Notes: a model not told the origin generated them from the letters alone. A stretch of DNA of 64,000 nucleotides from PWXP01 sp040772845 (GCA_040772845.1 JAXGXG010000001.1:186001-250000), one strand, 5' to 3'; counted from the first letter of the stretch, positions 25,301-33,342 are shown. Translations and numbers: made by a program.

Positions 25301-26089
25301 CGGTACAGCATCAACGATCTGGCCGAGGATCAGGCTGCCCTGGAGGCCCTGGCTACGACCGTTCAGCAGTTGATTGCGCCGGAAACATGGAAAGGGCAGG
25401 GGGGCGGAGGCGCGATTCAGGCCAAAGATGGAACGCTCCACATCGATCAGACGGCGATGAATCATTATCGTTTGCTCGTCTTTTTCGAGCGACTTCGCAC
25501 GGCGCGCGGCCTGCCGCTGCGAAGCCGGATGCCCTCGGATCGGTTTCCGCTTGTTTCGCGGCGGGCCCGGGCGGCCGAGATGCTCGCCAGGAAGGTATCG
25601 GTCAACTTCCGGGAGCCGGCGGCCTTGGTGGAAGTCCTTGGACGCCTTGGCGCATTGGCCGGCGCCGACATCCTGATCGATCGGCAGGCACTCGCCCTCG
25701 AAGGCATTCCCGATACCGAGCCGGCCTCGGTTGCCGTCGTGGAGGAATCGTTCGAGGCGACACTCGACAAACTGCTTCGTCCGCTGGGACTCGCATGGCG
25801 CGCCGTGGATGCGCACACGATTCAGGTGAGTACGCAATCGTCCCTGGATGAGGCCATGGAACTGGAGTTCTACCCGGTTGGTCCGCTGCTGGACGGGCTG
25901 GTGACCGGCCCGACGCTCGTCGAGCAGATTCACAATCGCATTGCCGGGCCTACCTGGTCCGACGTTGGCGGCCCCGGCGCCATCCACTACGACGCCAAGG
26001 GGAAGTGCCTCATCGTCCGTCATAATCAGGCCACCCAAGCCGCCGTCGAACGCCTGCTTGGAGAACAGCCTGCGGCTCCTTCACGCTAG
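22313..26089 (+). CDS. Zinc-ribbon, DUF1559 and secretin-like mosaic membrane protein
   Basis: From GTG 22313 this is about 1258 residues. In order it has a zinc ribbon (Cys10, 13, 31, 34), a long Pro/Ala-rich linker with PPAA repeats, one membrane span (about 252-270), an acidic Pro-rich stretch, a large unassigned extracytoplasmic region, a DUF1559-like region (FGYAWNSPQNRSVTRRQL, GVGPDAPTLP, MADGSVRFISKD), and two repeats resembling secretin/TonB short N-terminal domains (ALGQAVALIAQLGGLPVTFD; LVEVLGRLGALAGADILID). The 5' frame is open back to 22022, so the start is uncertain; the zinc ribbon sets a sensible N-terminus. The ribbon would be cytoplasmic and the rest periplasmic. The role is unknown. 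The 307 bases before it hold no gene. Confidence 0.75.
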   Translation: MAETLFSISCTTCGAKLAVRSADSIGAIVACPKCGSMVQIEPPQGWEPPESGSAASEPADAEAISPAGDTPGASRGSLPTGGPPVRQPPATHSATPRSRGSQAPAGATPSGIGKARPADRRTDRTKPSASVLEPAAPPAAPPAAPPAAPPAAPPAAPPGAKQGRKGRRARKAAALPAVGGSMVAADQPTAAAGMSGGKTAPPPVIAAAAPQPVGQASDPVLPPAAGEAAGPVAGFASPVELLWRKWLIRLGAPLAGLVVIVGIWTMVSRSAPEENPPVAAEEPEPVAEPEPKPEESAPVGPDQFDNRWLPAGTVLLVDVRMSESVASTQGGLLIDTVIAWWRPAVAAPLKGLGLDLSAVRRLRVVSTDLTAWPDRLALLLELNPGHDATLLASRGEAAPIVLGQATCRRLTDGPWTQPFAVLDGKTILAGDQAILSELAGRTQPSELRSVPVRRMLDSPMLKADADQRFLLDLKAARSAGWRLPAAALDVWPEARHAWHTLWEVPMGWGTVLHGSERLQGNLVLPCESETAAEEVRAALDGLVPLGKQAIAGRLAGLAGEEAAKADPDAQGYSVFLREVATALQSMQWNVDDKDVLVDVAWGVGPLALATAALTAQTPLRDDWLGAAMTVDTEQQKGILSGLNQYQQAEGAFPAGAVGGSLLPPETRLSWIAQLLPYYGHADWHRSLRFGYAWNSPQNRSVTRRQLDRMINPALSERRTEAGYPVTHYVGVGGVGPDAPTLPADHPRAGMFGFGRQTRLKEIGDGASNVIAILGVTEDLGAWAAGGAATVRPLTKRPYVNGPDGFGSGQVNGMLAGMADGSVRFISKDVDPEVIELLATINSGSGMTVAALGDAPASPPDAAEPQAPADPKEAGERPMPVAETAVPAEPSRPPLPGVDVAAGLAMPVPQIALSDVALGQAVALIAQLGGLPVTFDPAGMESAGVSLRDSVSVNRSDATLGAVLKDVLDQRGLVSVAEGGQLIITSPAIAQAEQSARRYSINDLAEDQAALEALATTVQQLIAPETWKGQGGGGAIQAKDGTLHIDQTAMNHYRLLVFFERLRTARGLPLRSRMPSDRFPLVSRRARAAEMLARKVSVNFREPAALVEVLGRLGALAGADILIDRQALALEGIPDTEPASVAVVEESFEATLDKLLRPLGLAWRAVDAHTIQVSTQSSLDEAMELEFYPVGPLLDGLVTGPTLVEQIHNRIAGPTWSDVGGPGAIHYDAKGKCLIVRHNQATQAAVERLLGEQPAAPSR

Positions 26090-26204
26090 ACCAGTTCCCG
26101 GTCGTGGCGGATTTTTGGGTTTTCCCTCTTGCTTTTTTCCGGCCACATGCCAAAATGGAAGGGAATGAGAGAGTTGGCCTTGCCGGGCCGACGATATTGA
26201 GACT

Positions 26205-26282
26205 ATGAGCATCGTACGGACCACCTTCTATTTTTGGTATTACTTTAGCCCCCGAGGTCGAGGGGAAGGAGTCGGTCTGTAG
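26205..26282 (+). CDS. Aromatic leader peptide (attenuation) for DAHP synthase
   Basis: ATG 26205 to TAG 26280 encodes 25 residues with seven consecutive aromatics, FYFWYYF, at positions 8-14, followed by SPRGRGEGVGL. All three aromatic amino acids are represented. It ends 28 bases before an intrinsic terminator and 133 bases before the first enzyme of aromatic amino acid synthesis. By analogy with trp and phe leaders, ribosome stalling on uncharged Phe, Tyr or Trp tRNA would change RNA folding and let transcription continue. A CCCC-N8-GGGG hairpin (26250-26265) sits just after the aromatic codons. Confidence 0.85.
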   Translation: MSIVRTTFYFWYYFSPRGRGEGVGL

Positions 26283-26310
26283 CAATCGCTCATAACAGAA
26301 AAGACCCCAA

Positions 26311-26344
26311 AGCCCCAAGGCCTCGAAGCCTTGGGGCTTTTTTT
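26311..26344 (+). terminator. Intrinsic terminator/attenuator before DAHP synthase
   Basis: A perfect 11-base stem, AGCCCCAAGGC (26311-26321) with GCCTTGGGGCT (26328-26338), is followed by seven T (26338-26344). It lies between the aromatic leader peptide and the DAHP synthase start, so it would abort transcription unless an upstream alternative structure forms. The G run at 26262-26265 could pair with C runs at 26305-26308 or 26313-26316 to form an antiterminator. Confidence 0.9.
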
Positions 26345-26415
26345 GTTGCCGTGGGGCAGAACACCGCAAGTTGCTACCGTATTCCAACGTTTATCCCGTT
26401 ATTGGAGAGTCACCC

Positions 26416-27471
26416 ATGATTGTTGTTATGAAACGCGGCGCGACGCCGGACCAGATTGCCCATATGATTCAACGTGTGGGCGCCCTTGGCCTCAAGGCAC
26501 ACCCGATTTTCGGAACCGAACGCACGGTCATTGCCGCCGTTGGCGAAAAACGCGACGAGCATCGCCAGTCGCTCGAAAGCGGCCCCGGGGTCGAAGAGGT
26601 CGTTCCCATTCTCGCGCCCTACAAGGTGGCCAGCCTGGAGGTGAAGCCCGAGCCGACCGTTGTTCGTGCAGGCAGTCTGGCGGTGGGCAACAGCCACGTC
26701 GGCATGATTGCCGGCCCCTGTTCCGTCGAGAGCGAAGAGCAGACCTTAGCAACGGCGCGGGCCGTGAAGGCTGCCGGCGCGACGGCATTGCGAGGCGGTG
26801 CGTTCAAGCCGCGCACCAGTCCGTACAGCTTCCAGGGTCTGAAAGAGAAGGGGCTCGAAATCCTTGCGGCCGCCCGCGAAGAGACCGGTTTGGCCGTGGT
26901 TACGGAAGTGATTGCCACCGGCGACGTGTCGCTGGTCGCCAGTTACGCCGACGTGCTTCAGATTGGCGCCCGCAATATGCAGAACTACCGGCTGCTGGAG
27001 GCCGTTGGCGCATCGGGCAAACCGGTTCTGTTGAAACGAGGGCCGGCGGCCACACTCGAAGAACTGCTGTTGGCCGCCGAGTACATTCTGAACATGGGCA
27101 ATCCGAACGTGATGTTGTGCGAACGCGGAATCCGTACGTTCGAGGCGCATACCCGGTTCACGCTGCCGCTGGCGTCTGTGCCCTGGCTGCACGCGCGCAC
27201 GCACCTGCCCGTTGTGGTCGACCCGAGTCACGGCACCGGGCACGCGAACCTGGTCATGCCTATGGCCATGGCCGCCGTTGCCGCCGGCGCCGATGGGCTG
27301 GTCATCGAGGTGCACCCGGATCCGGAAACCGCGATGAGTGACGGCTATCAATCGCTCACATTCGACCAGTTCGAGACGCTCATGGCGCGATGCCGCGACA
27401 TTGCCGGGGCCGTAGGGCGCTGTATTGCGCCGAACGAGCAACCTGCCGCCCAGGCCGTTGCCGTTGGATAA
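26416..27471 (+). CDS. aroF: DAHP synthase, type I-beta with N-terminal regulatory domain
   Basis: This enzyme condenses phosphoenolpyruvate and erythrose 4-phosphate to DAHP, the entry step of the shikimate pathway. The 351-residue protein has a ferredoxin/ACT-like N-terminal domain (about 1-75), which in the Thermotoga-type enzymes gives Tyr/Phe feedback control. The barrel follows: IAGPCSVES, LRGGAFKPRTSPYSFQG, QIGARNMQNY, LLKRGPAATLEE and VDPSHGTG. ATG 26416 has GGAGAG upstream, better than the ATG 15 codons earlier. The upstream leader peptide and terminator imply transcription attenuation by aromatic amino acid supply. aroDE and aroK lie 12 kb downstream. Confidence 0.96.
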   Translation: MIVVMKRGATPDQIAHMIQRVGALGLKAHPIFGTERTVIAAVGEKRDEHRQSLESGPGVEEVVPILAPYKVASLEVKPEPTVVRAGSLAVGNSHVGMIAGPCSVESEEQTLATARAVKAAGATALRGGAFKPRTSPYSFQGLKEKGLEILAAAREETGLAVVTEVIATGDVSLVASYADVLQIGARNMQNYRLLEAVGASGKPVLLKRGPAATLEELLLAAEYILNMGNPNVMLCERGIRTFEAHTRFTLPLASVPWLHARTHLPVVVDPSHGTGHANLVMPMAMAAVAAGADGLVIEVHPDPETAMSDGYQSLTFDQFETLMARCRDIAGAVGRCIAPNEQPAAQAVAVG

Positions 27472-27660
27472 GCGATTCTCGCGAGTCAAAGATACCATGA
27501 AACAGCCGCTGGCTTGAACCCCTTTAGTCGTCTGGTAGGCTACCTTCAGGCGGCTCCCCCAGTCTCGCCCAAGACGAGAACCACGAAATACACGAATCAC
27601 ACGAAAGTGGTCGGCAACAGCGATATTCCCGGCCTGCCCGTGGAACGTTTACGGTTTCCG

Positions 27661-27862
27661 CCCGTCGTTCTACCGCCCCGGGCGCGTTTTCGCCGTAGGC
27701 GATCCGTACCGTATGGTCACTATCCCGGACCCACGCCAACGCCACATCCCCCACGTATTTCCCCGTCGTTCTACCGCCCCCGGCGCGTTTTCGCCGTAGG
27801 CGATCCGTACCGTATGGTCACTATCCCGGACCCACGCCAACGCCACATCCCCCACGCATTTC
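27661..27862 (+). repeat. 101-base tandem duplication
   Basis: Two nearly identical 101-base units start at 27661 and 27762 (CCCGTCGTTCTACCGCCCC). Each contains TCGCCGTAGGCGA and the ATCCGTACCGTA module also found in the dispersed element at 16193. The units differ at only a few positions, so the duplication is recent. Confidence 0.9.
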
Positions 27863-27965
27863 CCCGATGTTTTGCCGCCGCAGGCGGCAAAACATCGGGG
27901 CATCGATTTCGCCCCCGGGGTTGCCGTTTCCCAGTTCGGTTCGCCGCCGCAGGCGGCGAACCGAA
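27862..27965. repeat. Two perfect hairpins sharing a GCCGCC-GCA-GGCGGC core
   Basis: Hairpin one (27862-27900) has 18-base perfect arms beginning CCCCGATGTTTT. Hairpin two (27935-27965) has 14-base perfect arms beginning TTCGGTTC. Both share the identical core and GCA loop, but their outer arms are unrelated to each other. Confidence 0.9.
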
Positions 27966-28170
27966 TGGGGAAACACTACATGGATCTGGGGTGGGACGTA
28001 GTTCAAGGCGTGATGCCCCCTGGCTACGGTGCGAATCGCCTTCAGCCAAAAAGAACCCGCTGACGCATTGGGTGATCCATCGCCTTCGCCTTGCTTTACC
28101 GCGGCGAAGCCGCCTATGGATTGCGGGAACTTGTTCCCGCACTCCCACGTGCCACTGCTGAGGGCCATTA

Positions 28171-28343
28171 AACGGGACAGGTCTAATTGTTGGGGGCATC
28201 CTTACGTGGCCTTCCTCTGGACCGCAAGGTCGATTCCAATCCGAGCCGTTTGGCAGTCTTGCGAATCCAGTTGTCTTGACCGTACGGCATGCCAACAGCT
28301 TACTCCTGCTCACCCGACGTGTCAATCTTGGACCTGTCCCGTT
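28171..28343. mobile_element. Decayed REP-associated transposase element with terminal inverted repeats
   Basis: AACGGGACAGGTC at 28171-28183 and its exact complement GACCTGTCCCGTT at 28331-28343 bound a 173-base segment. Inside, on the minus strand, is only the last part of a Y1/REP-associated transposase. The element has lost its catalytic region and looks like an internally deleted, immobile copy. Confidence 0.75.
28183..28290 (-). pseudogene. C-terminal fragment of REP-associated tyrosine (Y1) transposase
   Basis: This 35-residue frame contains DNWIRKTAKRLGLESTLR followed by RGRPRK, the typical extreme C-terminus of IS200-like REP-associated transposases. The HUH and tyrosine motifs are absent. 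It lies wholly inside the inverted repeats at 28171 and 28343. Confidence 0.75.
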
Positions 28344-28371
28344 GAATTGCCTCTTGGAGCCCCAGGCTCTT

Positions 28372-29019
28372 TCATGGTATCTTTCTCTCGCCGCCCTTTG
28401 ACTCCAAATCTCCTGCTGTCTTCTCCTCAGGGGCCGTCGCCCGCACAACAAGCACAAGTACCGCGAGCACTGCACAGGCACTCCCGCACAATGGCAGGAA
28501 TTCCAAGATGGCATCCAAAACCGGGGGGTACAGCGTCAGTAGGCTCATGGCGCAGGCAAAGAGGAGTGTGAGCAAGAGCATGATGCGTAGCGAGAACTGT
28601 ATCTTCCCTGCAGTTCGGCAAGCCAGCACCGCCGCGCAGTAAGCGCTGCCACAACTGATCACGATGGTGAGAAGCACATCTGCCACCAGCGGATAGACCT
28701 CGAATCGATAACACTGATTGCCATAACGCATGTCCCACCAAGGCCAACGAGGCGACCAGAAGAAAGGCAGTTGCCTATACCTCCAGCCCTGCGGCCCCAG
28801 ATCGATACCCACTACGGACTTCCGCCACATGAAGGTGAGTGGCCACCCGTGTTCCCACCGATGTCGGCTAAGGCTTGACAGGCACGGCGGGCTGTCTCCT
28901 CGGAGGTTCTCCACCAAGAGAGACGCAACGATAGGGAGCGACGCAATCAACCCGACGAGGTACAGCCCGACGTCGAGGCGACGGGTGCATGGGGCAGGAC
29001 CGCATGTTGTCGTTCTCAT
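28372..29019 (-). CDS. Hypothetical multi-span membrane protein
   Basis: This 215-residue protein has about four or five hydrophobic segments: near 20-38 (VGLYLVGLIASLPIVASLLV), 110-127, 141-165, and 175-197. A soluble Trp- and Arg-rich loop lies between the first two. ATG 29019 has GAGGAG eight bases upstream and is preferred to the longer form. No family was recognised. It is isolated among repeats. Confidence 0.6.
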   Translation of the reverse strand: MRTTTCGPAPCTRRLDVGLYLVGLIASLPIVASLLVENLRGDSPPCLSSLSRHRWEHGWPLTFMWRKSVVGIDLGPQGWRYRQLPFFWSPRWPWWDMRYGNQCYRFEVYPLVADVLLTIVISCGSAYCAAVLACRTAGKIQFSLRIMLLLTLLFACAMSLLTLYPPVLDAILEFLPLCGSACAVLAVLVLVVRATAPEEKTAGDLESKGGERKIP

Positions 29020-29608
29020 CTGTTGGCTCCTCGCAATGTGCATGTCAAGCTAGATGACACGTTCGCATTCACCTATTCAAGGATACCGGGGGCAGGCCTA
29101 CACTTTACGCTTTCGTCGTAGGCGTCATTTCGAGGAGGCCAGGTTGCACACCGTCTGTCGTTTCTCGCATTCCGCCTGCTCTTGCGTATCGGCCACGGTG
29201 ATCTGCCGATTGCGGGCGTCGTACTTGGCGTTCCGACCCTAAAGTGCAAAATGCAAGCCAGACACCGATCGTTCGCCACGGTTCAGCACGTGGTATGCAT
29301 ATCCCCCGGTAGAAACTGGCAATCGTCGCGGCATGACCTCAGATTACCATCCTCCACTACGATCGTCCAGAGTGGAGACTCCCGACCCTTCCCTGACGGA
29401 AATGGCAGTTGGGAGTTGGAAGCTGGAAGTTGGGGACGCGCCGGCGCGCGAGGGGCTGGGCGTGGGTTTGTTTTCGCCGAAGGCGATGAACAACAAAGCC
29501 CAGGGTCGCTTTAGCGCACCCTGGGGCCGCGACAGATGCCCACAAACAAACCTCAACGAGGTTTTACCACGAATGTGCATGGTGCCGTTGCACACAATGG
29601 AATGCCGC

Positions 29609-29795
29609 TTTGTTGTGCAACCGCTTTGCGGTTGGGAATGCGTGATGCGCACCGTGCACCCAGGGTGCGCTAAAGCGACCCTGGGCTTCGTTGTGCAACC
29701 GCTTTGCGGTTGGGAATGCGTGATGCGCACTGTGCACCCAGGGTGCGCTAAAGCGACCCTGGGCTTTGTTGTGTAACCGCTTTGCGGTTGTGTAA
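29609..29795 (+). repeat. 78-base tandem repeat with two hairpins per unit
   Basis: About 2.3 units of 78 bases occur (GTGCAACC at 29615 and 29693, GTGTAACC at 29771). Each unit holds CAACCGC-TTT-GCGGTTG and the hairpin CCCAGGGT...ACCCTGGG with an inner CGCTAAAGCG. The same second hairpin appears in inverted form about 100 bases upstream. Confidence 0.9.
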
Positions 29796-29957
29796 AACTT
29801 GCCCCGCCGCATCAGCGCGTCCCGATCTCCCATCTCCGAGCTTCCAGCTCCGATCTTCACCGGAGGGCTCGCGCCCTTCCGCTTTCAATTCCCCAGCCCC
29901 GCGTCAGCGCGTTACTGACAACTGTCAACTGCACACCGGAGGGCTCGCGCCACATTC

Positions 29958-30140
29958 CCTAAAACATCGCGCGGTGTTCCGACAGGTTTGCCGGTTTGTC
30001 CGCCGCCTGCGGCGGCGGAACAAACCGGGAATCAACGGGGATGTGGGGTGGTGCGTATGGTTTCCAGGGGTAAAGGAACCCCTGGCTACGGTGCGAATCG
30101 CCTCCGGCGAATGGTCGCGAATGAATGGCCGCTGGTGCGT
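29958..30140 (-). repeat. Dispersed intergenic hairpin element, copy 2 (inverted)
   Basis: The reverse complement matches 16193-16383 along nearly its whole length, including ACGCACCAGCGG, CCAGGGGT-N6-ACCCCTGG, CCCACATCCCCGTT, the GCCGCC-GCA-GGCGGC hairpin, and CGATGTTTTAGGG. One arm of the main hairpin lacks a base relative to copy 1. Confidence 0.88.
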
Positions 30141-30463
30141 CCCGATCTCCGAGTTGCGAACGCGCCCGACGGAGTCGACTCGGAGAGTCGAGCGACGAGG
30201 ATGGGCGGGGAGCGAAGGGGTTTCGGCCGCGCAAGACCCTCGATTACGAGTACGAGCACTTCGAAAGCTGAGCACGAGTGCGCGAGGCGTTGGGGATCGG
30301 GTAGCCGCTGACGGGGCGGCGGGGCAAGTCATTTTCTCCACTGCATACGAGGGGGACAGTCCCCTGGAAACGGTTACTGATTGACTTCTGCGTGCGACTG
30401 GGATAGGGTCATTAGGGATATCCTGCCATGTACTTGCCTGCTGACCTACCGAGACACCTTGCC

Positions 30464-33274
30464 ATGCCAACGAACCAGTTCGGACGATTCCTTTTGAGCG
30501 TCATCGCCTTTGTGGGGGGTGGAGTTGCGATGCTTCCGGCGTTTGGCTGGCATACGGCAAATGCCGCGACGCGCGAGGTCTTCGTCTCGCCTGACGGGGA
30601 TGACGCCGGTAATGGCAGCGAAGCAGAGCCGTTTGCGACGCTGCCGCGAGCGATGCAAGCCGTGCGGGAATTGCAGCAGGCGAAGAACGCCGTGGGGCCG
30701 GTGAATGTGTACCTGCATGGCGGGACCTATCCGATTCGCGAAGTACTTGCGTTCGGTCCGGACGATTCCGGCACGGCCCGTGCGCCGGTGACCTACCGCT
30801 CCTGCCCCGGCGAACGGGCCGTTCTGAGCGGCGGGCGGCGACTGGCAGGCAGGTGGAGGCAGTCATCCGGAAAGCCCTATTTCGAGTTGGACCTTCCGGA
30901 AGTTCGGGAAGGTTCATGGCATTTCCATTCTCTTTATGTCAATGGCGAATCGCGCATGCGGGCGCGTACACCGAACTGGGGGCAGAAGGTGCTGCGCGCC
31001 AACGGCTGTGCACCGAGCGAAGATCCCCGGCAGGCGTTTCGTTATTTCGCTGGCGACATCGATCCGGCCTGGTCCAATCCGACCGATATCGACATCGTCC
31101 TGCTCCAGTCGTGGACGCCTACGATCCACCGCATCGAAGGGATCGATGCAGACCGGTACGTGGTTCGCTTTCACAGTTCACACGGCCGGACGGTCGATTA
31201 TTGGGAGAGGAACTTCCGCTATTACTTGAGCAACGTGTTCGAGGCGCTCGATGAACCGGGCGAATGGTATCTGAATCGGCAGACGGGCACGTTGTACTAC
31301 TATCCCATGCCTGGCGAAGACCCGAATACGTCGGAGTTCATCGCGCCGGTGTTGAAGTCGCGGATGATCGAGTTCGCCGGCGACCTGGCAGCGGGCCGTT
31401 TTGTTGAGCATATCCATTTCAAGGATCTCGACATCCGTCACGTCGATGCGGACCTGAACCGCTACAACGGCATGTATCGCCAGGGCCATATGTTCCTGGA
31501 TGCTGCGATTGTCGCGCATGGACTGCGTTCGGCCTCATTCACCGGTTGCACGCTGGCCCAACTTGGCGAGTATGCCTTCGAGTTGGCCGACGGATGCCGA
31601 AACGTGCGCATCGAGCAATGCCACATTTGGGACCTTGGGGCCGGCGCTATGCAGTTGGGGGTGACGGACCTGCAAACGCTGCTAACGCCGCGCGGAGAGC
31701 CGAATGCGGAGAAGGGTGCAGCGGAGGCGATGCCCAACGGCGAGGGGGCGGCGGTGCAGGAGGTAGTGGATCTGGTCATCGAGAACAACTGCATTCACCG
31801 ACTGGGTACCGTTTGGCATGGCTGTTACGGCGTTGTCAATCGTTTTGCCAGCCGCACGCGCATCAGGCACAACGAGATTTTCGACACCCACTGGGACGCC
31901 ATTGGGCTCGATGCCCGCTGGAACTGGAAAGGGGAAAAATACTCGCACGGAAACGAAGTGGCCTATAACCATTTGCACCACCTGGGGCTGCGCTACCATA
32001 CCGACGCGGCCGGTGTCTACCAGTTCGGGCCGCTGGATACGCACATACACCACAACCGGATTCACAACAACGTAGCGTATCCGTACATCTGTGGATTCGC
32101 CGGCATTTACCTGGATGAGCAATCGCGCGGAGCTGTGGTGGAAGACAACGTGGTGCATGACGTCGAGTGGTACGCCTATTTTCAGCATAAGGGCGTCGAC
32201 AATGTCTTCCGCAACAATATCGGCGCCTTCGCACGCGATGGAATGATTCGTCGCGGCGGCCTGAACGAGAGGTGGAAGGCCAACCACATGGAGGCGTACC
32301 GGAATCTGTACGTGACAGATAACGAGATTGCCTTGCGCCATGGTTGGACGCCGGGTGATCGGCCTCCTGTCTTGCGCGACAACACGTATTTCACGCTGGC
32401 CCCGGATGTCGAGTTGACCTTTGCCGGCAAGAGCTTTGCGGAATGGCAGGCGGAGGGCCAGGACAAGGGTTCGGTTGTTGGCGACCCCGGGTTCGCCAAT
32501 CCGGCCGGCCGCGAATTCTCGTTTCGACCGGACGCGCCGGCCATTGCCGCAGAAGGTTTCCAGCCCTTTGACGACGAGATACAGAAGGCCGGGCTCTATG
32601 GCGAGGCCGAGTGGCGCACCGTGGGCAGCAAGTATCCGCCGCGAAGGCCGACGGCAACCTGGACGCCGGAGGAACTCGTGCGACTTGTCGCGTTCGAGAT
32701 GGACTTCGAGGACATGCCAGTCGGCAGCCGGCCGGATGCATTCCGATTGAGCACGTCGGGCGAAGGTTCGGTTGCGGTGACTGGGGAGGCGGCTTTGGGC
32801 GGTGCGAAGTCGCTGAAGTGTATCGACAAGAAGGGGCTGGCCAGGAGCTTCTATCCCCTGATGCAGATGATGCCGCGTGGACTGGACAGCGGCTCGGTCC
32901 GGCTTTCCTTTGCGGTCATGCTCGACAAGGCCGCGCCTGCCCCGCTGTGCGTTGAGTTCCGCGGCGCCGGCGGTACGAGTGAAACCGGCCCGACGCTGCG
33001 GTTCTTATCCGACGGGCGCGTTCTGGCGGACGGCAAGGAGGTGCTGACGGCGGATCTCGGAACGTGGACGCACGTGGGCATAGCTTTCCGGCTTGGCGAA
33101 GATGCGCCGGACACGTACGTGCTGACACTTCGGCGCGATGGCGTCGCCACGGAGCAGGTTCTTCCCTTCCGGCACGACACGTTCGATGAAGTTCGCTGGC
33201 TCGGCTTCATCGCCACCGACGACGTGGACGGTGTTTTCTACCTGGACGATATGGAACTGGAGCTTGGCGAGTGA
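30464..33274 (+). CDS. Secreted right-handed beta-helix protein (GH141-like)
   Basis: This protein of about 936 residues has an N-terminal signal sequence (hydrophobic SVIAFVGGGVAMLPAF, cleavage near ANA). Next comes the opening of GH141/pectate-lyase-like beta-helix enzymes: EVFVSPDGDDAGNGSEAEPFATLPRAM, YLHGGTYPI and ERAVLSGG. The middle has many beta-helix turns (IEQCHIWDLGAGAMQLG, IENNCIHRLGTVWHG, IRHNEIFDTHWDAIGLDARW). The C-terminal 220 residues resemble a concanavalin-like sandwich ending YLDDMELEL. It is likely an outer-membrane or periplasmic polysaccharide-degrading enzyme, consistent with the sulfatases downstream. ATG 30428 is an alternative start. Confidence 0.8.
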   Translation: MPTNQFGRFLLSVIAFVGGGVAMLPAFGWHTANAATREVFVSPDGDDAGNGSEAEPFATLPRAMQAVRELQQAKNAVGPVNVYLHGGTYPIREVLAFGPDDSGTARAPVTYRSCPGERAVLSGGRRLAGRWRQSSGKPYFELDLPEVREGSWHFHSLYVNGESRMRARTPNWGQKVLRANGCAPSEDPRQAFRYFAGDIDPAWSNPTDIDIVLLQSWTPTIHRIEGIDADRYVVRFHSSHGRTVDYWERNFRYYLSNVFEALDEPGEWYLNRQTGTLYYYPMPGEDPNTSEFIAPVLKSRMIEFAGDLAAGRFVEHIHFKDLDIRHVDADLNRYNGMYRQGHMFLDAAIVAHGLRSASFTGCTLAQLGEYAFELADGCRNVRIEQCHIWDLGAGAMQLGVTDLQTLLTPRGEPNAEKGAAEAMPNGEGAAVQEVVDLVIENNCIHRLGTVWHGCYGVVNRFASRTRIRHNEIFDTHWDAIGLDARWNWKGEKYSHGNEVAYNHLHHLGLRYHTDAAGVYQFGPLDTHIHHNRIHNNVAYPYICGFAGIYLDEQSRGAVVEDNVVHDVEWYAYFQHKGVDNVFRNNIGAFARDGMIRRGGLNERWKANHMEAYRNLYVTDNEIALRHGWTPGDRPPVLRDNTYFTLAPDVELTFAGKSFAEWQAEGQDKGSVVGDPGFANPAGREFSFRPDAPAIAAEGFQPFDDEIQKAGLYGEAEWRTVGSKYPPRRPTATWTPEELVRLVAFEMDFEDMPVGSRPDAFRLSTSGEGSVAVTGEAALGGAKSLKCIDKKGLARSFYPLMQMMPRGLDSGSVRLSFAVMLDKAAPAPLCVEFRGAGGTSETGPTLRFLSDGRVLADGKEVLTADLGTWTHVGIAFRLGEDAPDTYVLTLRRDGVATEQVLPFRHDTFDEVRWLGFIATDDVDGVFYLDDMELELGE

Positions 33275-33342
33275 TGCCTGATCTGTCAGGCGTACGAAGT
33301 GGGGTAGGGCGCAGTCCCTTTAGATGGACCCACCGCAGCCGA

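Larger units (their letters stand above)
27472..28170. other. Gene-free repeat-rich stretch
   Basis: No convincing gene lies between the DAHP synthase and the transposase relic. The stretch contains a CACGAAA-type repeat (27583-27605), a 101-base tandem duplication, two long perfect hairpins, a TGCGGGAAC-TT-GTTCCCGCA hairpin near 28124, and diverged pieces of the 190-base element (about 28006-28042). Open frames here are produced by repeat sequence. Confidence 0.8.
29020..30463. other. Gene-free repeat region upstream of beta-helix gene
   Basis: About 1.4 kb carries no supported gene. It holds degenerate heptamer runs (29403-29435, 29819-29866, 29919-29936), an inverted CCCAGGGT-type hairpin (about 29498-29526), the 78-base tandem repeat, the second 190-base element, and a TCGACTC-GGA-GAGTCGA hairpin near 30175-30191 that matches the one at 13207. 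Confidence 0.8.

Noticed and set aside
27514..28161. 215-codon protein in the repeat region
   Set aside because: It is made from the 101-base duplication and hairpins, is low complexity and lacks a ribosome site.
29333..29776. 147-codon frame with internal repeats
   Set aside because: Encoded by the 78-base tandem repeat; the peptide repeats only reflect the DNA repeat.
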